Source: Dyella jiangningensis (GTDB lineage Bacteria > Pseudomonadota > Gammaproteobacteria > Xanthomonadales > Rhodanobacteraceae). Taken from it: a stretch of 64,000 nt of DNA. The first letter of the stretch is position 1. Each line of letters begins with the position of its first letter. The position numbers and the translations under genes were made by a program. Below the pieces are notes generated by a model. That model worked only from the letters and a program-made list of their open reading frames with translations, had not been told where the DNA came from and searched no databases. Of this stretch, positions 1-9,565 are shown in pieces. The stretch spans positions 3,150,772 to 3,214,771 of the forward strand of contig CP007444.1 in assembly GCA_000632805.1 (NCBI GenBank), in the 5' to 3' direction.

Positions 1-173
1 GCAGCCAGCGCATCCGCACCTACAACTTCCCGCAGGGACGCATCACGGACCACCGCGTGAATCTCACCCTGTACCGCCTGCCGGAAGTGCTGCAGGGCGA
101 CATGGACGAGTTGGTCGACACGCTGACACGCGAGAACCAGGCGGACGAACTGAAGGCTCTCACGGCCGGCTGA
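1..173 (+). CDS. prfA: Peptide chain release factor 1, C-terminal fragment
   Basis: Only the last 56 codons are inside the window; the 5' part lies upstream. The reading frame begins at base 3 and gives [18 protein letters not shown] followed by NLTLYRL, which is the conserved C-terminal stretch of RF1 just after the ribosomal anchor domain. RF1 recognises UAA and UAG stop codons in the ribosomal A site and triggers hydrolysis of peptidyl-tRNA. The GGQ and PxT motifs would be upstream and cannot be checked. RF1 is preferred over RF2 because of the [17 protein letters not shown] wording, which is typical of RF1; RF2 reads differently here. It ends with TGA at 171-173. Confidence 0.93.
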   Translation, partial: SQRIRTYNFPQGRITDHRVNLTLYRLPEVLQGDMDELVDTLTRENQADELKALTAG

Positions 174-233
174 GCCGCGGCCATGAGACATCCGCGGATT
201 GGCAGCCACCACGCCCTGCGTTAGTTTGGGCGG

Positions 234-2342
234 ATGACTGATCTCTTTACCCCTCCCGCGACCGTCCTTGCCCAGCAGATCGTCGCGCAGATCGAACGCG
301 GCGACTTCGCCGGCGCCGAACGGGCAGCCGTCGACGCCCGCGCCCACTACCCGGACCACGCCGAACTCGCGCGCCTGCACGGCGTCGCCCTGTTGCAGCT
401 GCAGCGCCCGGCAGATGCTGTCGCGGTGCTCGAAGAAGCCGCGCAGATGGATCCGCAGAGCGTCGAGGTGCAATGCAACCTCGGCAGCGCCCAGGTGGCC
501 AACGGCGACGCCGACAACGCCATCGAGCGGCTGCGTGCCGCGCTACGCATGGCGCCCGGCCACCCGGCCGTGCTGCTGACGCTGGGCAATGCCTTGATGG
601 CCGCGGCCCGTTTCCAGAACGCACGTGATTCGTACGCCATGGCGACGCATGGCGCACCGGCCCATCCGGGCATCCGCCTCAACCTGGCCGGCGCCGAGCT
701 CGAACTGGGCAACGTCGATCAGGCCAAGGTGCATGCGGATGAAGCCTTGGAATTGCACCCGCGCTTCGACGCCGCGCATGCGATGCGCGGCCGCATCCTG
801 CTCACGCAGGGCCAGGCGATCGAAGCGGGTGAATCGTGGCTGCTCGCCGAGCGGCTATCGCCACGGAACCATGAGTATCCCTTCGCCGCCGGCCAGGCGA
901 TGGAAGATGCCGGCCAACTCGAAGCCGCCGCCAAGGCCTATGAGCGCGCGCTGGCGCTGCATCCCGACCAGGGCCCGGTGCTTGGGCAGCTGCTGTTCCT
1001 ACGCCGCCGACTATGTGATTGGCACGACCTGGACGACCTGAGCGCCCGTTTGCAGCAGATCATCGCGGACGGCAGTTCACCGGTGAGTCCGTTCGTGATG
1101 CTCTCCGAAGACGTCGATGCCGAGTTGCAGTTGCGCTGCGCGAAGGCCTATGCGGAGGGCATCGAGCAACAGGCTGCGCCGTTGCGCAAGCAGCAGGCGT
1201 TCACCCATGCCAAGCCTGCGCCGGATGCCGCGGTCCGCGTGGGCCTCGTCGCCGATGGCTTCAACGATCACGCCACCGGCCTGCTGGTCGTGGCCATGCT
1301 CGAAGCGCTGGCCGATGACGAAGACCTGGACCTGCACCTGTTCGCGACCACCGCGGATGACGGCGGCACGATCCGCCGCCGACTGGCGACGGCCGCCACG
1401 CTGCATGACGTGTCCGCGCTCAACCACGCGCAAGTCGCACAGCGCATCCATGACACCGGCGTGGAAATCCTGTTCGATCTCAACGGTTACTCCGGGCGTG
1501 ACAACGCCGAACTGTTCGCGCTGCGCCCGGCACCGATCCAAGTGAACTGGCTGGCCTATCCCGGCAGCACGGGTGCGCCATGGATGGACTATCTGCTGGC
1601 CGACAAGACCGTGCTGCCCGACGACCTGCGCCACACGGTGAGCGAAAAGCTGATCCGCCTGCCGCGCTGCTACCAGCCCAACGACAACACCCGCGTCGTG
1701 GCCGAGCCGCCGTCACGCGCCGATTGCGGCCTCCCCGAGCAAGGCACCGTGTTCGCCTGCTTCAACAACAGCTACAAGCTCAACCCTGCGGCCTTCGCGC
1801 GTCTGATGCTGGTGCTGCAGCAGGTACCGGACAGCGTGCTGTGGCTGTTGAGCGGCCCCGAGAGCGCCGACGACCGGCTGCGCGCGGCCGCGGGCGCGGC
1901 AGGCATTGCGCCCGAGCGCCTGGTGTTCCTGCCGCGGCTGCCGCATGCGGAGTATCTCTCGCGCTATGGGCATGCCGACCTTTTTCTCGACACGCTGCCT
2001 TACAACGCACACACCACGGCATCCGACGCACTATGGGCCGGCTGTCCCGTGCTGACCTGCACCGGTCGCACTTTCGCCGGCCGTGTCGCTACCAGCCTGC
2101 TGCTGCCGCTGGGGCTGCCGGAACTGGCATGCGAGGATGAAGAAGCGTTCATCGCCATGGCCACGCAACTGGGCAATGACCGCGAGGCGCTCGCCACTTT
2201 GCGTCAGCACCTGTCGCAGCAACGCACGCAGAGTCCGTTGTTCGACATGCAGGGTTACGCGACCGACTTCAAGCGCGCGGTGCAGGCGATGAGCGCGCGG
2301 CACCGCATCGGCCGCAAGCCGGTGGACCTGGATCTGCCATAG
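234..2342 (+). CDS. TPR protein with O-GlcNAc transferase-like (SPINDLY/OGT, GT41) C-terminal domain
   Basis: A 702-residue, probably cytoplasmic protein. Residues about 15-265 form successive tetratricopeptide repeats (ALxxxPxxAxxxxxLG-type periodicity). Residues about 332-690 match the GT41 catalytic region: VRVGLVADGFNDHATG at about 332, a DLNGYSGRDN segment near 416, the lysine-bearing CFNNSYKLNP near 509 and the nucleotide-sugar-binding stretch DTLPYNAHTTASDALW near 585. Proteins of this family transfer a sugar from a nucleotide sugar to Ser/Thr of target proteins, but bacterial members are poorly characterised and some modify adhesins or flagellins. The start is the first ATG, with a weak GGGCGG upstream. 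It stands alone between prfA and ppk2, so context does not reveal a target. Confidence 0.85.
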   Translation: MTDLFTPPATVLAQQIVAQIERGDFAGAERAAVDARAHYPDHAELARLHGVALLQLQRPADAVAVLEEAAQMDPQSVEVQCNLGSAQVANGDADNAIERLRAALRMAPGHPAVLLTLGNALMAAARFQNARDSYAMATHGAPAHPGIRLNLAGAELELGNVDQAKVHADEALELHPRFDAAHAMRGRILLTQGQAIEAGESWLLAERLSPRNHEYPFAAGQAMEDAGQLEAAAKAYERALALHPDQGPVLGQLLFLRRRLCDWHDLDDLSARLQQIIADGSSPVSPFVMLSEDVDAELQLRCAKAYAEGIEQQAAPLRKQQAFTHAKPAPDAAVRVGLVADGFNDHATGLLVVAMLEALADDEDLDLHLFATTADDGGTIRRRLATAATLHDVSALNHAQVAQRIHDTGVEILFDLNGYSGRDNAELFALRPAPIQVNWLAYPGSTGAPWMDYLLADKTVLPDDLRHTVSEKLIRLPRCYQPNDNTRVVAEPPSRADCGLPEQGTVFACFNNSYKLNPAAFARLMLVLQQVPDSVLWLLSGPESADDRLRAAAGAAGIAPERLVFLPRLPHAEYLSRYGHADLFLDTLPYNAHTTASDALWAGCPVLTCTGRTFAGRVATSLLLPLGLPELACEDEEAFIAMATQLGNDREALATLRQHLSQQRTQSPLFDMQGYATDFKRAVQAMSARHRIGRKPVDLDLP

Positions 2343-2497
2343 CCAGCCGCGTCGACGCCCGGAATCAGCGCGCCGTTCGAGGTTGGAGGTTCGCGGATTC
2401 CGGGGCCGCACTTTGAGCCGGCCGCGTGCGGCCTTCACCTGCCGCACGCGCGCTTCGCCCACAATGCAGCTTTCGTCGCTTCGAGGAGAGTCCGGTC

Positions 2498-3274
2498 ATG
2501 GCCAAGAAGGACAAGGGCTATCGCAACGCCATGGAGGAACTGCAGCTCGAGCTGGCGGGGCTGAACCGCTGGCTGCGGCATGGCGGGCATCGCCTGGTCG
2601 TGGTGTTCGAAGGACGCGATGCGGCCGGCAAGGGCGGCACCATCAAGGCCATCACCGAGTCGATGGATACACGCGGCTACCGGATTGCCTCGCTGCCGAA
2701 GCCCAGCGAGACCGAGACCACGCAGTGGTACTTCCAGCGCTACGTGGAACACCTGCCCAGCGCCGGTGAGCTCGTGCTGTTCGACCGCAGCTGGTACAAC
2801 CGCGCCGTGGTGGAGCCGGCGATGGGTTTCTGCACCAAAGCCCAGTACAAGGCCTTCATGTCGGCCGCGCCGGCGTTCGAGAAGCTGCTTACCGACGACG
2901 GCATCATCCTGCTCAAGTACTGGCTGGCGGTGGACCAGGAGCAGCAGGAAGAACGCTTCTCCGAGCGCGCCAAGGATCCGCTCAAGCGCTGGAAGCTCTC
3001 GCCCAACGACCTCGCTTCGCGCGACAAGTACGAGGAGATCGGCCACCTGCGCGATGTGATGATCGAACGCACGCATCGCCCGAACGCGCCCTGGTTCGTC
3101 GTTGACTACAACGACCAGAAACGAGGGCGAGTGAACCTCATCCGGCACCTCTTGCAACAGATACCGCGCCACGACGTCGTCATCCCCGAACCCAAGCTGC
3201 CCAAGCTCAAGGGCAAGCCCAAGGCCGAGCACGTCACCAGCAAGGCGCTGTGGGTGCCCGACACCACCGGCTGA
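2498..3274 (+). CDS. ppk2: Polyphosphate kinase 2, class I type
   Basis: 258 residues. PPK2 enzymes transfer phosphate between polyphosphate and nucleoside diphosphates; class I members usually phosphorylate NDPs from polyP. Walker A GRDAAGKGG lies at about residues 38-46 and the Walker B/lid element LFDRSWYNR at about 93-101, followed by conserved segments MGFC and FxxxxxWxLxxxxDxxxxxKY. Length fits a single-domain PPK2. The start ATG at 2498 follows GAGGAGAG by about 8 bases; an in-frame upstream ATG at 2426 would add a stretch that does not look like the family and has no comparable ribosome site. A second, diverged PPK2 is encoded at 19221-20354. Confidence 0.95.
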   Translation: MAKKDKGYRNAMEELQLELAGLNRWLRHGGHRLVVVFEGRDAAGKGGTIKAITESMDTRGYRIASLPKPSETETTQWYFQRYVEHLPSAGELVLFDRSWYNRAVVEPAMGFCTKAQYKAFMSAAPAFEKLLTDDGIILLKYWLAVDQEQQEERFSERAKDPLKRWKLSPNDLASRDKYEEIGHLRDVMIERTHRPNAPWFVVDYNDQKRGRVNLIRHLLQQIPRHDVVIPEPKLPKLKGKPKAEHVTSKALWVPDTTG

Positions 3275-3328
3275 GTCCGCTGGGCTGCGGCCGACGCAGC
3301 CCATCCAGATCTCATGGCTTCATCGGTA

Positions 3329-3353
3329 GGCCGGCCCGGGCCGGCCGGGTTCT
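3329..3353 (+). terminator. GC-rich palindrome after ppk2, possible weak terminator
   Basis: A perfect 18-base palindromic run GGCCGGCCCGGGCCGGCC at 3329-3346 is followed by GGGTTCTTCC. The T tract is poor, so intrinsic termination is uncertain. It lies between ppk2 and the c-di-GMP gene. Confidence 0.35.
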
Positions 3354-3552
3354 TCCTGGCTGAGGCGCCATGAGTGGCGGCGAATGCCGTCCTCCCGTCT
3401 GCATGCACATGGCTCCCCGTTCGGCGCTGGCCCTCGGGCTCTACGTACCGACTCGGCCGCATGCCGGGCGGCGGCGGCCACGTGCCCCTAAAGCGGCCGC
3501 GCCGCGGGCCGATAAGCCACGAGGGCCTGATGTCGGGCCGATGGGGGGACGT

Positions 3553-6357
3553 ATGCCGGCACCGGGCCTCAGGGCCACGCTGGCCGGGCGGGAACGCGAC
3601 GCGATCGTCGGTCCGTTCGTGCTGGTGATCGTGGTGATGATCCTGCTGTGCGTGGCGAGCCTGGACGTGCTGTCCGCGGCACGGGCCTTCGTGGGCGGCG
3701 AAAGCCATTGGTCGAAGGCCCAGAAAGTCGCCGTGTCCGAACTGCAGCACTACCTCACGACCTTCTCGGAGCACGACTACCAGGCCTTCCTCAACGCCAT
3801 CGCGATACCGCAGGGCGATCGTCGGGCGCGCATCGAACTCAACCAGGCTTCGCCGGACATGTCGGTGGTAACCACCGAGTTCATGCGCGGCGGCATCGAC
3901 GAGGCCGACGTCGCGGGCATGACCCGCCTGTATCGCCATGCGGGCGGCCTGCACGACGTGCGGGCGGCAGTGGACGCGTGGATCGAGGGCGACGGCGTCA
4001 TCGTGGAGCTGATGGACGCCGCGGAGGACATCCATCGCCACGTTCTCGCGGGCGAGCGCGACCTACAGTGGATCGAGCAATCGCGCGACCGCATCCGCCT
4101 GCTCGATGCTCGGCTCACGCCGCTGGAGTACGCCTTCTCCGATGCGCTGGGCAAGGCGTCGCGGGAGACCGCCATGCTGTTGCGCGTGTCGCTGTGCTTC
4201 ATCGGCGCGCTGCTCGTGCTGATCGCGACGCGTCGCGCGCGACGTCTGTTCGACGAGCGTGCACGCATGGTCGAGGAGCTGCGCGCCAGCGACGATCGCT
4301 ACAAGCTCGCGGTCGCCGGCAGCAACGACGGCCTGTGGGACTGGGACCGCCGCAGGCGACAGGTCTATCTGTCGCCTCGCCTGCGCCAGATGCTCGGCAT
4401 GCCCGAAGAGCAGGGCCCGGCGCACGCCATCGACGTGTTCGGCTGGCTGCACCCGGAGGATCGCCTGGTGGCGCGGCGCGCGGTGGTGGCGCACGTGCGA
4501 CGTGGCCTTCCGCTGGACCTGCAGTTTCGCGTGCCGCGCGACGATGGACGCACGCGTTGGTATCACGCGCGCGGCGCATCGATCCGTGCGGCCGATGGCA
4601 TGGCCGTGCGCACCGCCGGCTCGGTCACCGACATCACCGAACGCCGCGAAGCCGATGTCATGCTGTTCGCCGCAAAGGAGCGCGCAGAAGTGACACTGCA
4701 GTCGATTGGCGACGGCGTGATCACCACCGACGCACGCGGCTGCATCGAGTATCTCAACCCCAGCGCGGAGCGCCTCACCCGCTGGTCGATGGAACTCGCA
4801 CACGGGCTGCCGGTGGCGTCCATCTGCGCTTTCGTGAGCGAGGCCAGCCGCCAGCCGATTCCCGATCCGGTTGGCCAGGTGTTGCTGCGACAGGCGGCCT
4901 GGGGCTCGCCCGACAAGCTGCTGCTGACGCACGCCGATGGCTGGTCGGTGGCGGTGGACCTCACCGTCACGCCCATTCGCGATCGCCAAGGTGCCACCAG
5001 CGGTGTGGTGCTGGTGATGCGCGACGTAAGCAGCGAACGCGAACACGCTGCGCAGCTCAGCTACCAGGCCAGCCACGATCCGCTCACCGGCCTCATCAAC
5101 CGTCGCGAATTCGAGCGGCGCCTGGCCCATGCCATGCACGCATCGCAGGCTGGCGGCGCCTCGTTCGCCGTGCTGTACGTGGACCTGGACCAGTTCAAGG
5201 TCATCAACGACACCTGCAGCCATGCTGCCGGCGACGAACTACTGCGCCAGGTGGCGTCGCTGTTCGGTACCGTGGTTCGCGCCACCGATGCGGTGGCACG
5301 ACTGGGTGGCGACGAATTCGTGCTGCTGCTGGAAAACTGCGACGAAACCGATGGGTTGGCCGTGGCGGAAAGCCTGCGCACGGCCATCGGCGATCATCAT
5401 TTCGCCTACCGGCAGCACAGCTTCGTCATCTCGGCCAGCATCGGCTTGGTGAGCGTCGACGCGGCACATCCCATCACCGAGGACATCCTCGGCGCCGCCG
5501 ACTCAGCCTGCCATCTCGCCAAGGAGAAGGGACGCAACCGCGTGCAGGCGTATCGCCTGGACAACGACGAAGTGGTCGTGCGGCAATCGGAGATGTGCTG
5601 GGTGGGCCGCCTGCAGCGCGCCCTGTCGACCGGCCGTTTTGTGCTGTACGCACAGGACATCATCGACCTGCGGCAGCCGCGGAAGCGACGGCATTTCGAA
5701 CTGCTGCTGCGCATGCGCGACGAAGACGGCTCGCTGATCCCACCTCGCGCGTTCATCCCCGCGGCCGAACGTTACGGCCTGATGCCGGCGATCGACCGCT
5801 GGGTCGTGCATGCCGCATTCACCGGCCTGCGAACGTTGGCCACGCGCGAGCCGACGAGCATGCCACCGTTGTGCTCCATCAATCTGTCCGGCACGTCGCT
5901 GTGCGACGTGGATTTCACGGCCTACCTGCGGGATCAGTTCGCCCTGCTCGGTATCGCGCCGTCGACGATCTGCTTCGAGATCACCGAAACCGCCGCCATT
6001 TCAAGCCTCTCGCGCGCCATCGCCTTCATCGAGGACATGCGCGCGCTGGGTTGCCGCTTCTCGCTCGACGATTTCGGCGCGGGCATGTCCTCGTTCACCT
6101 ACCTCAAGCACCTGCCGGTGGACTTCGTGAAGATCGAGGGAAGCTTCGTGAAGGACATGCTGCACGATCCCATCGACTACGCGATGGTGGAAGCCATCAA
6201 CAAGCTCGGTCATGCCACGGGCAAGCGCACCATCGCCGAATGCGTGAGCTCCGCCCCGTTGCTGGACGAGGTGCGGCGGCTGGGCATCGATTTCGCGCAG
6301 GGTTTCGTGGTGGATGCCCCGCGGCCCTTCATGCCGATCGGCACCACCGTCGCCTAG
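3553..6357 (+). CDS. Membrane sensor c-di-GMP protein, PAS-PAS-GGDEF-EAL
   Basis: About 934 residues from the chosen start. Membrane segments at about 19-40 and 206-226 flank a roughly 165-residue probably periplasmic sensory region. Two PAS modules follow (about 246 and 384), then a GGDEF domain with intact GGDEF motif at about 584 and an RATD inhibitory-site motif exactly five residues before it. The EAL domain has FELLLRM (Glu in the EAL position), SINLSGTS, FEITET, LDDFGAGMSS and VKIEGSFV, so the metal and catalytic residues appear present. Both synthesis and breakdown of c-di-GMP are possible; which dominates cannot be told from sequence. ATG 3553 follows GGGGGAC at good spacing; an in-frame ATG at 3370 would add a proline/arginine-rich stretch unlike a real N-terminus. 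Confidence 0.9.
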   Translation: MPAPGLRATLAGRERDAIVGPFVLVIVVMILLCVASLDVLSAARAFVGGESHWSKAQKVAVSELQHYLTTFSEHDYQAFLNAIAIPQGDRRARIELNQASPDMSVVTTEFMRGGIDEADVAGMTRLYRHAGGLHDVRAAVDAWIEGDGVIVELMDAAEDIHRHVLAGERDLQWIEQSRDRIRLLDARLTPLEYAFSDALGKASRETAMLLRVSLCFIGALLVLIATRRARRLFDERARMVEELRASDDRYKLAVAGSNDGLWDWDRRRRQVYLSPRLRQMLGMPEEQGPAHAIDVFGWLHPEDRLVARRAVVAHVRRGLPLDLQFRVPRDDGRTRWYHARGASIRAADGMAVRTAGSVTDITERREADVMLFAAKERAEVTLQSIGDGVITTDARGCIEYLNPSAERLTRWSMELAHGLPVASICAFVSEASRQPIPDPVGQVLLRQAAWGSPDKLLLTHADGWSVAVDLTVTPIRDRQGATSGVVLVMRDVSSEREHAAQLSYQASHDPLTGLINRREFERRLAHAMHASQAGGASFAVLYVDLDQFKVINDTCSHAAGDELLRQVASLFGTVVRATDAVARLGGDEFVLLLENCDETDGLAVAESLRTAIGDHHFAYRQHSFVISASIGLVSVDAAHPITEDILGAADSACHLAKEKGRNRVQAYRLDNDEVVVRQSEMCWVGRLQRALSTGRFVLYAQDIIDLRQPRKRRHFELLLRMRDEDGSLIPPRAFIPAAERYGLMPAIDRWVVHAAFTGLRTLATREPTSMPPLCSINLSGTSLCDVDFTAYLRDQFALLGIAPSTICFEITETAAISSLSRAIAFIEDMRALGCRFSLDDFGAGMSSFTYLKHLPVDFVKIEGSFVKDMLHDPIDYAMVEAINKLGHATGKRTIAECVSSAPLLDEVRRLGIDFAQGFVVDAPRPFMPIGTTVA

Positions 6358-6369
6358 AGCACCGCAGCC

Positions 6370-6636
6370 TCAGCGGGTTTGGAAGTTGTCGTCGACAGGT
6401 GTGTCGCAGAACTCGCGTCGCACGTCGTCCACGCGGGCGCCCGACGGTCCACGCCATAGCCACTGTTCCAGCGCATCCAGCGCGGCATCCGTGCCGCTCG
6501 CGATCACTTCGACGCGGCCATCGGGGAGATTCTTCGCATGGCCGCGCAAGCCCAGCGCCAACGCCTGCTCGCGGGTGCTCGCGCGGTAGAACACGCCCTG
6601 CACCCTGCCGCTGACCAGGAAGCGCGCCGCGGCCAC
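6370..6636 (-). CDS. acyP: Acylphosphatase
   Basis: 88 residues starting at a GTG two bases after the stop of the upstream TlpA-like gene. Acylphosphatases hydrolyse carboxyl-phosphate bonds in small metabolites. The signature SGRVQGVFYR supplies the phosphate-binding loop and catalytic Arg, and KNLPDGRVEV supplies the catalytic Asn. Length matches the family (about 90 residues). The reading frame is open upstream into the TlpA-like gene, but that extension is out of family and antisense-like in composition, so the GTG is preferred. It is probably co-transcribed with the thioredoxin-like and YihY genes. The stop lies only 13 bases from the convergent c-di-GMP gene. Confidence 0.9.
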   Translation of the reverse strand: MAAARFLVSGRVQGVFYRASTREQALALGLRGHAKNLPDGRVEVIASGTDAALDALEQWLWRGPSGARVDDVRREFCDTPVDDNFQTR

Positions 6637-6638
6637 GA

Positions 6639-7118
6639 TTATTTGCCGAGACCGATAGCCTGGCCGAGCGACGCTTCCGTCACCGGGCCCACGAAGCGTT
6701 TGGCCACTTTGCCGTCCGGACTGATCAGCCAGGTCGTGGGAAGCCCGCGCGGCTCGTCGAAATCCGCAAGCGGCTTGTCCAGCGTCACCTGCGCGACCGG
6801 GTAGCTCACCGGATGCTTCACCAGAAACGCCTGGATATCGGCCTTCTCGCTGTCTTCGTAGGCGAGGCCGATCGCACTCACCTTGTCCTTGTGCGCGGCA
6901 GCGAAGCGGGAGATGTCCGGCATTTCCTTGATGCACGGCACGCACCAGGTGGCCCAGAAGTTGACGATGACCCACTTGCCACGCTGGCTCGCCAGGTCAT
7001 AGGGCTTGCCATCGAGCGTGGTGACCTTGAGCGCGGGTTGCTCGGGCATCGTGGCATGGGCGCCGCCGGCGAGCGCCAGCACCAGGCCAAGTGCGGCAAG
7101 CGGTTTCAGCAATGTCAT
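6639..7118 (-). CDS. TlpA/ResA-like thiol-disulfide oxidoreductase, exported
   Basis: 159 residues. A Sec signal peptide (about 1-22, cleavage near AHA) precedes a thioredoxin fold with the active site WCVPC (Cys59, Cys62) and the cis-proline loop GLPTTWLI near 124. Proteins of this type act in the periplasm as reductants or oxidants of protein thiols, for example in cytochrome c maturation; the exact partner is not shown here. Its ATG overlaps the TGA of the upstream yihY-like gene by four bases (ATGA), which indicates translational coupling, and acylphosphatase follows two bases later. Confidence 0.88.
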   Translation of the reverse strand: MTLLKPLAALGLVLALAGGAHATMPEQPALKVTTLDGKPYDLASQRGKWVIVNFWATWCVPCIKEMPDISRFAAAHKDKVSAIGLAYEDSEKADIQAFLVKHPVSYPVAQVTLDKPLADFDEPRGLPTTWLISPDGKVAKRFVGPVTEASLGQAIGLGK

Positions 7119-8392
7119 GGGGGAAGATCCTCGGATGCATTCGTTGCCGGCGACGCCGGCGGATAAGCCACATCAAGCCGCGTGCGCAGGTGGTCATCGA
7201 GCGATTGCGCGACGCTGTCCAGCAGTGCCACGAGTTCGACCGGCAGCTCCAGCCCGTATGCCTGCGCGTCCTGGGAGGGGCGCAGGGGCACGCGGTAATC
7301 GCAATGAGCATACACGCGCAGCAGATCCGTGCTGTCGAGGCTGCGGCACAGCACCCAGCCGCCGCCTTCCACGCGGCGGATCACTTCGGCGCGCTCCAGG
7401 TCGGCGAAATAATTCACGATGACGCCATAGCGCAGCTGAGGCACGCGAACGCGCACGCCCTCGGGATCGAGCTGCGCGCCCACGCGCTGCGCTTCGATGA
7501 AATGGCCCAACACCGACAGCAGGCCCAGCAGGGCCGCGTCCTCGGGCAGGCAGGTCCTGGGGGGTTCGTACTCGAACGCCGAAACCGACGCGGCCACCGA
7601 GGCACACAGGATCACGATCACCCACGACAGATAGATCCACAGCAGGAAGATCGGAATCGCAGCCAGCGCCGCGCCATAGACCTGCTGGTAGGTATGCGCG
7701 TGATGGATGAAGCGCGCGAATCCCCAGCGCGCGATCTCGAACAGCACCGCGCCGAGCACCGCGCCAATCGCGGCGTTTTTCCAGTGCACCCGGCGATTGG
7801 GCACCACCAGGTAGATCAGCATCAGCGTGAGAAACGTGACGATGAACGGCAAGGTCGCCACCAGGCGCTGGCCCAGCCCCAACGATCCGGCGGCCTCATG
7901 CAGGATGGGCAAGGCGGTCGCGTAGGAGGCCACCGCCAATCCGCCCACGACCAGCACGGGCCCCAGCGTGAGCGCCGCCCAATACAGCAACACGCGCGAC
8001 ACCCAGCTGCGCTGGCGCTCCACGCGCCAGATGCGATTCATGCGGTCCTCGATGCTCACCATCATCGACAGCGCGCTGAAGAACATCACCAGCACGCTGA
8101 TACCGGTGAGCTTGCTGGCGTTCTCCGCGAAACCGTTGAGGTACTCCTGCACGCGCTCGCCCGCCGCGGGGACGAAGTTGCTGAAGACGAATTCGATCAG
8201 CGTGCTGCGCGCATCGGCAAACGCCGGGAACGCGGCGAAGATTGCCAGCGAGGCGACGATCAACGGCACCAGCGACACCAGCGTCGTGTACGACAATGCA
8301 CCGGCGGTTTCGAAACACTTGTCGTCGATGAACCGTTGCCAGAGGAAGTGGCTGAAACTGCGAGTGCGGTCGCGATCGAAACGCAAGGCCAT
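7115..8392 (-). CDS. yihY: YihY/UPF0761 family inner membrane protein
   Basis: 425 residues. The first about 280 residues contain about six hydrophobic membrane segments and the family signatures FETAGALSYTTLVSLVPL near the N-terminus and FWLTGxxx-like ALAAIPIFLLWIYLSW near 240. The remaining about 140 residues form a soluble domain with a winged-helix-like look. The family was once labelled ribonuclease BN by mistake; its actual function is unknown. The start ATG follows AAGGA at good spacing. It heads a three-gene minus-strand group with the TlpA-like protein and acylphosphatase and is divergent from the WrbA-like gene, so the 130-base gap likely holds both promoters. Confidence 0.88.
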   Translation of the reverse strand: MALRFDRDRTRSFSHFLWQRFIDDKCFETAGALSYTTLVSLVPLIVASLAIFAAFPAFADARSTLIEFVFSNFVPAAGERVQEYLNGFAENASKLTGISVLVMFFSALSMMVSIEDRMNRIWRVERQRSWVSRVLLYWAALTLGPVLVVGGLAVASYATALPILHEAAGSLGLGQRLVATLPFIVTFLTLMLIYLVVPNRRVHWKNAAIGAVLGAVLFEIARWGFARFIHHAHTYQQVYGAALAAIPIFLLWIYLSWVIVILCASVAASVSAFEYEPPRTCLPEDAALLGLLSVLGHFIEAQRVGAQLDPEGVRVRVPQLRYGVIVNYFADLERAEVIRRVEGGGWVLCRSLDSTDLLRVYAHCDYRVPLRPSQDAQAYGLELPVELVALLDSVAQSLDDHLRTRLDVAYPPASPATNASEDLPP

Positions 8393-8501
8393 GAGGGTTC
8401 CTTACTAAGCCGCCATGCGGAGCCCGACCTGGCGGCGCCTATTGCAGGCTCTGCGCAGCCGGACGGGCTACACGAGCGTCGTCGGCCGGTACACTAACTG
8501 A

Positions 8502-9469
<968 letters not shown>

Positions 9470-9479
9470 GCCTATGGCC

Positions 9480-9565
9480 TGTAGAAGCGCACCCAGTGCG
9501 CGAAAAGCCCATGGAGAGCGGTAACACCGCAACTCTGCGGTCGCGCACGGGGCGCGCTCCTACAG
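9480..9565. repeat. REP-like palindromic element, copy 1 (short form)
   Basis: Starts TGTAGAAGCGCACCCAGTGC and ends with the inverse GCGCGCTCCTACAG. Each half carries its own small hairpin (GCGCAC-CCA-GTGCGC), and the two halves face each other, giving a bipartite palindrome of about 85 bases. It lies between two convergent genes, and its right edge contains the last codon and TAG stop of the MocR-type gene. Similar copies are at 20767, 28740, 29708, 44825 and 46775. Confidence 0.85.

Noticed and set aside
3648..6614. 988-codon arginine-rich open frame overlapping the PAS-GGDEF-EAL gene
   Set aside because: Out of frame with a gene that shows clear motifs; the translation is Arg/Gly/His-rich noise.
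7091..8497. 468-codon open frame opposite the yihY-like gene
   Set aside because: No hydrophobic segments or motifs, and overlaps the whole membrane protein gene.
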